From Ilumatobacteraceae bacterium (GTDB lineage: Bacteria; Actinomycetota; Acidimicrobiia; Acidimicrobiales; Ilumatobacteraceae), in the NCBI GenBank assembly GCA_021741795.1, contig JAIOXC010000014.1, positions 1 through 17,611 on the forward strand: a stretch of DNA of 17,611 nt. Direction: 5' to 3'. The notes below the pieces were generated by a model, which saw only the letters and a program-made list of their open reading frames with translations, ran no database searches and was not told where the DNA came from. The number at the start of each line of letters is the position of its first letter. The first letter of the stretch is position 1. The translations under genes were made by a program, and so were the position numbers. Shown here in pieces: positions 13,846 through 17,611 of the stretch.

Positions 13846-16088
13846 ACGATGAGGTTAGACGCTGGATGCTCGGTTGACATCACACGATAAGCGTCATATA
13901 CAGAATCAATGCGTTTGATGGTGTGCAAGACCGATTGCAAATGACCAGGGTCGGCGAACTCAAACTCGAATCGCATCTTGGCCACTCGGTCGGCTCCGGT
14001 GTGAGTGGTGCAGGAAACAATGTTGACATGCTCATCAGACAATGCGTTGGCCACGTCGCGCAACAGACGGGAGCGATCGAGTGCCACAACCTCTACTGCG
14101 GCAACGAATGTTGCGCCCTGCAAGATCCCCGTCCACTCTGCATCCACTACTCGTTCTAGGTTCTGCGAAACAAGTGAGATGGCGCTCAGACAGTCAGCGC
14201 GATGAATATTGACACCCTTACTGCGGTTTTGGCCCTGCCCAATAAAACCCAAAATCTCGTCACCTGGCACAGGCGTGCAGCACTTGCTTAAGCGCACCAC
14301 TACATCGTCCATTCCTTCAACATGCACCCCGGCTTGCTGGTCACTGCTTTCATTTTGTACAAAGTTGCGCGTACCCACCGACAACCGCTCACCGTCTGGT
14401 CCGCTTCGAATCGCTCTAGCCATTCGCATAGCAATTGCATCTGCCTGCACGTGACCTTCACTGATCGCTAAAAATAGAGCAGGGGCATCGACATAATTCA
14501 TCGATTCGATCTCTTGAGTAAATATTTCTGAGTCCAGCACCTTTTGCACAGGCACACCCTCTCGTCGCAGAGCCTCCACCAAATCGTCGTGACCGTTCTC
14601 TACCAAGTCATCAATGCGCTCTCTCGACACCCACTGCTTAATCTTGCTTTTCGCTTTCGGTGAAGCAACAAAGTTCATCCACTCTTCAGACGGCTCTGCA
14701 CTCTCGGCCGTAGATGTCAAAATTTCTACGGTGTCACCAGAATTCAGCACAGTATCGAGAGGCACAAGTCGGCCATTGACTCGAGCACCCATGCATGAAT
14801 GACCAATCTCGGTGTGCACTGCGTACGCAAAGTCGACCGGGGTTGCCTGGACCGGCAACGCAATCACGCGACCTTTCGGTGTGAATGCAAAAATCTCGTC
14901 TTGATCAAGATCACTCTTCAGGCTCTCCAAAAACTGTCGCGGATCTGAAACTTCGTCTTGCCAGTCGATGATGCGGTTCAACCAGTCAACATCCGTGGAT
15001 GGAACTCCGTCCTTATACGACCAGTGCGAAGCAACTCCCCACTCTGCACGTTGGTGCATATCCCGAGAACGAATCTGCACTTCAATCGGTTTGCCACTTG
15101 GCCCGATCACCGTCGTGTGCAGTGACTGATACAAATTAAACTTCGGCATCGCAATGTAATCTTTGAACCTGCCAACAACTGGTTTCCAGTGACCGTGAAT
15201 GCAGCCCAGCACTCCGTAACAATCTTTTACCGAGTCGACAACAATTCGAATTGCCATCAGGTCGAAGATCTCGTCAAACCCACGACCCTTCTGCATCATT
15301 TTTTCGTACAGGCTCCACAGGTGCTTACCGCGCGACGTCAGTTCTGCTTCGATGTGTACTTCTTTCAGCCACACACCAACCTGACCTAATGCCTTGGCAA
15401 GAAAAATATCGCGCTCTGGCGCACGAGTAGAAACGAGATAGTCAAGTTCGGCGTAACGCTTTGGGTACAACGCTGCGAATGAGAGATCTTCGAGTTGCTG
15501 TTTTACTTCTTGCATACCCAATCTGTGTGCAAGCGGTGCATAAATATCTAGTGTCTCTTGTGCAACGCGGCGCTGCTTGTCAAGCGGCGCTGAAGCAATG
15601 GTGCGCATGTTGTGCAAACGATCTGCCAACTTGATAATTAAAACGCGCATATCCTTTGCCATAGCAACAAGCAATTTGCGCATCGTTGCTGCTTGCTGTG
15701 CTTCTCGAGAATCAAACTGCAGCCGTTCAAGTTTGGTCAGGCCATCTACGATCCCAGCAATTTCCGCGCCAAATGTCGACTCAACGTCAGCGAGAGTAAT
15801 TTCGGTGTCTTCAACGGAATCGTGCAGTAGTGCTGCTACGAGAGAGACATCATCGAGCCCAATTTCGGCAACGATACGAGCAACGGCAATGGGATGACTG
15901 ATGTAGCCCTCTCCACTCATTCGCGACTGGTGCTGATGCGCCGCTCGCGCCATCTCATATGCCGCGGTAATTTGAGTCACGGACCCTTTTGGATGTCTGC
16001 TTCGGTAGGCCGACAATAACGGGACGAGTTCTTCGACTACCACCGATTGATTGCGCCGCCAGGGCAAGACGCGCGACGTTGCGCTCAT
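13842..16088 (-). CDS. rel: Bifunctional (p)ppGpp synthetase/hydrolase, RelA/SpoT family (Rel)
   Basis: Rel makes and degrades the alarmone (p)ppGpp in response to amino-acid starvation, sensed on the ribosome. The 748-residue product has all expected domains. The HD hydrolase (about 40-190) has ISHP with H65, HDSVED (89-94) and LADRLHNMRT (154-163), so hydrolysis should be retained. The synthetase domain (about 240-360) carries RFKD at 307-310, the basic motif of bifunctional Rel enzymes, rather than the acidic version of RelA. A TGS domain follows (399-460), then a conserved-cysteine domain with CCTPVPGDE (603-611) and HRADC (629-633), and a C-terminal ACT domain (about 665-740). The loop GFIGQGQNRSKGVNIH is about four residues longer than the usual one. 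It starts at ATG 16086-16088, 57 bp after secF and preceded by a possible leader peptide; its own Shine-Dalgarno sequence is weak. Confidence 0.96.
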   Translation of the reverse strand: MSATSRVLPWRRNQSVVVEELVPLLSAYRSRHPKGSVTQITAAYEMARAAHQHQSRMSGEGYISHPIAVARIVAEIGLDDVSLVAALLHDSVEDTEITLADVESTFGAEIAGIVDGLTKLERLQFDSREAQQAATMRKLLVAMAKDMRVLIIKLADRLHNMRTIASAPLDKQRRVAQETLDIYAPLAHRLGMQEVKQQLEDLSFAALYPKRYAELDYLVSTRAPERDIFLAKALGQVGVWLKEVHIEAELTSRGKHLWSLYEKMMQKGRGFDEIFDLMAIRIVVDSVKDCYGVLGCIHGHWKPVVGRFKDYIAMPKFNLYQSLHTTVIGPSGKPIEVQIRSRDMHQRAEWGVASHWSYKDGVPSTDVDWLNRIIDWQDEVSDPRQFLESLKSDLDQDEIFAFTPKGRVIALPVQATPVDFAYAVHTEIGHSCMGARVNGRLVPLDTVLNSGDTVEILTSTAESAEPSEEWMNFVASPKAKSKIKQWVSRERIDDLVENGHDDLVEALRREGVPVQKVLDSEIFTQEIESMNYVDAPALFLAISEGHVQADAIAMRMARAIRSGPDGERLSVGTRNFVQNESSDQQAGVHVEGMDDVVVRLSKCCTPVPGDEILGFIGQGQNRSKGVNIHRADCLSAISLVSQNLERVVDAEWTGILQGATFVAAVEVVALDRSRLLRDVANALSDEHVNIVSCTTHTGADRVAKMRFEFEFADPGHLQSVLHTIKRIDSVYDAYRVMSTEHPASNLIV

Positions 16089-16123
16089 CTATTGCCCACT
16101 AGGGGCATTGGTCCCTGACCCAT
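16085..16123 (-). promoter_or_regulatory. Possible leader peptide (uORF) overlapping the rel start
   Basis: In the secF-rel spacer an ATG at 16121-16123 opens a 12-residue frame (MGQGPMPLVGNR), with a second in-frame ATG at 16106-16108 that gives MPLVGNR. The stop TGA overlaps the rel ATG in an ATGA junction like those between true cistrons here. The second ATG has CAGGGA a few bases upstream as a possible ribosome-binding site. The inverted repeat 16093-16107 lies within the frame. The frame could be accidental: it is the open tail of a shadow frame of secF. Confidence 0.3.
16093..16107 (-). other. Inverted repeat just upstream of rel
   Basis: TGCCC and GGGCA pair perfectly around a five-base loop. 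In the mRNA the 3' arm ends 4 bases before the rel ATG, so the hairpin would cover the only G-rich stretch that could serve as a rel ribosome-binding site. No T-run follows, so it is not a standard terminator. Confidence 0.45.
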
Positions 16124-16125
16124 GA

Positions 16126-16143
16126 CTTCCAGTGTATTGGAAG
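16126..16143 (-). other. Inverted repeat immediately after the secF stop
   Basis: CTTCCA and TGGAAG form a perfect 6-bp stem around a six-base loop, two bases after the secF TAA. There is no U-tract, so it is not a classical intrinsic terminator. It could protect a 3' end or mark a processing site between the sec genes and rel. Confidence 0.45.
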
Positions 16144-16145
16144 GA

Positions 16146-17264
16146 TTAACGACGACGATTTTTGCGCGGGCGTGGCGGATGCGACAGCGCCGAACTTGCC
16201 ATGACCGTTTCGCGCTCAATGTCTGACTGCGTGCTTGTTGTTGAAGAATCACCCTGGGTGCGAGTAACAACCTTCTTAGACGTTGCGCCAAGCCGAGCCA
16301 TTTCTTCACCCAGTCGAAGATTTCCCTGCAGTGAGCGAAACTTGAGTTCGCGACCCTTGAACACCGCCAGGAGCGGTGTTGCGATATAAATCGACGAATA
16401 TGCACCGAGCAACATGCCGACCAACAGTGCTAAAGCAAATTCTTGCAATGCAATTGCGCCCATGATCCATGAACCAAGCACCAACAAAGAAAGCACTGGA
16501 AGCACTGCTGCAAGTGAAGTGTTAATTGAACGCATCAGTACTTGGTTCATTGATACGTTGATGATGTCGCCATACGACACCTTGGATGCCGAGTAACGGG
16601 TGGTGTTCTCGTGAACTTTGTCAAACACCACGATGGTGTCATACAGCGAGAAACCAAGAATTGTTAAAAACGCGATCACCGTTGCAGGAGTGACCGAAAA
16701 TCCAAACGTTGCATAAACGCCAACCGAAATCAACACGTCATGCACCATTGCAAGAATTGCGGCAATCGCCATCTTCCATTCGAAACGCCACGCGATATAC
16801 ATCGACACAATGACAAAGAAAATCAACAACGCGCGCACTGCCTTTTCGGTAATGCTTCTGCCCCATGATGAGCTCACCGATGCAACGCTCACTTCTTGGA
16901 CATCAACCTGCGCCTTGGCGCTCAATGCTGTCTGCACTACCGTGCGAGTCTCAGTCGAAATTTCTCCAACCTGAGCACGAATACGTTTTCCATCGGCGCC
17001 GTTCAGCACCTGAATTTTTGCATCTCCAGTTGGAATGTTGTTTGCATCCAAAATTGCGCGTACATCTTCAATCGTGATGGTGGTAGCCGGAACTTCCCAT
17101 GCAACGCCGCCCTTGAAGTCAATCCCCAAGTTGAGACCCTGCGCAAACAACGAAATGAATGTCACAACGACAAATGCAATGGAGATCCCGAAACCCCACC
17201 AACGCCGCCCAACAAAGTTGAACGTGGTCTCTCCGCGGTACAACCTGCCGAACATGCCGCTCAT
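16146..17264 (-). CDS. secF: Protein translocase subunit SecF
   Basis: SecF pairs with SecD in the membrane and uses the proton-motive force to help preproteins leave the SecYEG channel. The 372-residue product has six predicted membrane segments (about 22-41, 142-160, 166-188, 193-213, 248-270 and 273-302). The first extracytoplasmic domain opens with GLNLGIDFKGGVAWEV (43-58). TM4 carries the family motif LGFSLYDTIVVFDKVHEN (203-220). After the last segment comes a 65-70 residue cytoplasmic tail, Ser/Thr-rich and then strongly basic (RPRKNRRR at the end); such basic tails are common in actinobacterial SecF. The ATG overlaps the secD stop (ATGA), showing a secDF operon. A second Met at residue 4 is a possible start. 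Confidence 0.97.
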   Translation of the reverse strand: MSGMFGRLYRGETTFNFVGRRWWGFGISIAFVVVTFISLFAQGLNLGIDFKGGVAWEVPATTITIEDVRAILDANNIPTGDAKIQVLNGADGKRIRAQVGEISTETRTVVQTALSAKAQVDVQEVSVASVSSSWGRSITEKAVRALLIFFVIVSMYIAWRFEWKMAIAAILAMVHDVLISVGVYATFGFSVTPATVIAFLTILGFSLYDTIVVFDKVHENTTRYSASKVSYGDIINVSMNQVLMRSINTSLAAVLPVLSLLVLGSWIMGAIALQEFALALLVGMLLGAYSSIYIATPLLAVFKGRELKFRSLQGNLRLGEEMARLGATSKKVVTRTQGDSSTTSTQSDIERETVMASSALSHPPRPRKNRRR

Positions 17265-17611
17265 TTTGCACTCGATTCCGGCAACGCAACGCCCAATATC
17301 TTGCGCCCCTGCAAAAACTTGCTACGAGCAAGAAGAAGCACCGCTGGTCTTGTGAAGAAGTAGGACACAATCACGTCGCACAATGTAGACAGCCCGAGAA
17401 AGAATGCAAAACCACGAACCGAACCGACGGTTAGCCACCACAGCACAAGTGCTCCCAAGAACGACACGGTGTCTGCGGCCAAAATTGTGCGCCATGCAAG
17501 CGAAAAACTACGTTGCGCCGAACTGCGTAACGACTTGCCGGCATGGAGTTCGTCTTTGATGCGTTCGAAGAACACGACGTACGAGTCGACAGTTACGCCA
17601 ATAGAAACAAT
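17261..17611 (-). CDS. secD: Protein translocase subunit SecD, C-terminal part only
   Basis: The window's right edge cuts the gene, leaving 116 C-terminal residues. They begin IVSIGVTVDSYVVFFERIKD, the conserved SecD segment in the fourth membrane helix and following loop. Then come KDELHAGKSLRSSAQRSF, a hydrophobic helix (ILAADTVSFLGALVLWWL) and a last helix with FFLGLSTLCDVIVSYFFTRP, before a short cytoplasmic tail ending in PESSAK. Together with SecF it forms the SecDF accessory complex. The stop overlaps the secF ATG by four bases. The start, the large extracytoplasmic domain and the first helices lie outside the window. Confidence 0.95.
   Translation of the reverse strand: MVSIGVTVDSYVVFFERIKDELHAGKSLRSSAQRSFSLAWRTILAADTVSFLGALVLWWLTVGSVRGFAFFLGLSTLCDVIVSYFFTRPAVLLLARSKFLQGRKILGVALPESSAK

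Noticed and set aside
16085..16405. Minus-strand 106-codon frame overlapping the secF 3' end
   Set aside because: Most of it lies inside secF in another frame and has an Arg-rich, unstructured translation. Only its last 12 codons, outside secF, are kept as a possible leader peptide.
1..17611. CRISPR array, insertion sequence, tRNA or rRNA gene, phage or defence genes
   Set aside because: Nothing of the kind is visible. Genes of conserved housekeeping families fill nearly all of the window, and the only tandem repeat is the 59-bp array between aroE and aroC, whose 16-bp units have no spacers.

Overview
The window is a 17.6-kb stretch of chromosome in which every recognisable gene lies on the minus strand, so it reads from the right edge (about 17611) to the left edge (1). 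It carries 14 complete protein genes and two genes cut by the window edges. G+C is about one half by eye. The gene order (secD, secF, rel, hisS, aspS, rarA, a small DUF6167-like membrane protein, alaS, ruvX, mltG, aroE, aroC, aroK, aroB, aroQ, M24 peptidase) is the housekeeping order known from Actinomycetota. The moderate G+C, tight spacing and loss of genes usually found in this block (apt, rpsD) fit a lineage with a compact genome, perhaps aquatic Acidimicrobiia. The phylum is a confident inference; the class is a guess. There are no tRNA or rRNA genes, mobile elements, CRISPR arrays or signs of recent transfer.

Layout from right to left. (1) 17611-16146: the end of secD and all of secF, the accessory subunits of the Sec translocon. 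(2) 16145-16089: a 57-bp gap with two perfect small inverted repeats and a possible 7- or 12-residue leader peptide whose stop overlaps the rel start. (3) 16088-13842: a bifunctional Rel (p)ppGpp synthetase/hydrolase. (4) 13845-10794: hisS and aspS. (5) 10780-9491: rarA, a replication-fork AAA+ ATPase, with a TTG start. (6) 9432-9190: an 80-residue membrane-anchored protein with the best ribosome-binding site in the window. (7) 9156-6084: alaS and ruvX. (8) 6091-4880: mltG, an endolytic murein transglycosylase. (9) 4883-720: aroE, then an 88-bp gap holding a 16-bp tandem repeat, then aroC-aroK-aroB-aroQ. (10) 703-1: the N-terminal two thirds or so of a proline peptidase of family M24.

Most junctions are ATGA or GTGA overlaps or gaps of 1-16 bp. 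Only four junctions exceed 30 bp: secF/rel 57, rarA/DUF6167-like 58, DUF6167-like/alaS 33 and aroE/aroC 88. These are where promoters, processing sites or RNA structures could lie. I found no convincing sigma-70 promoter and no hairpin followed by a U-tract, so the block may be one or a few long transcripts. Functionally it combines protein export, stringent control, tRNA charging, replication and recombination maintenance, wall assembly, and five of the seven shikimate-pathway steps (3-dehydroquinate synthase to shikimate kinase, plus chorismate synthase; the DAHP synthase and EPSP synthase steps are absent).

I see no wholly new system. The parts that known genes do not explain are the tandem repeat between aroE and aroC, which can fold into mutually exclusive hairpins, and the leader upstream of rel.
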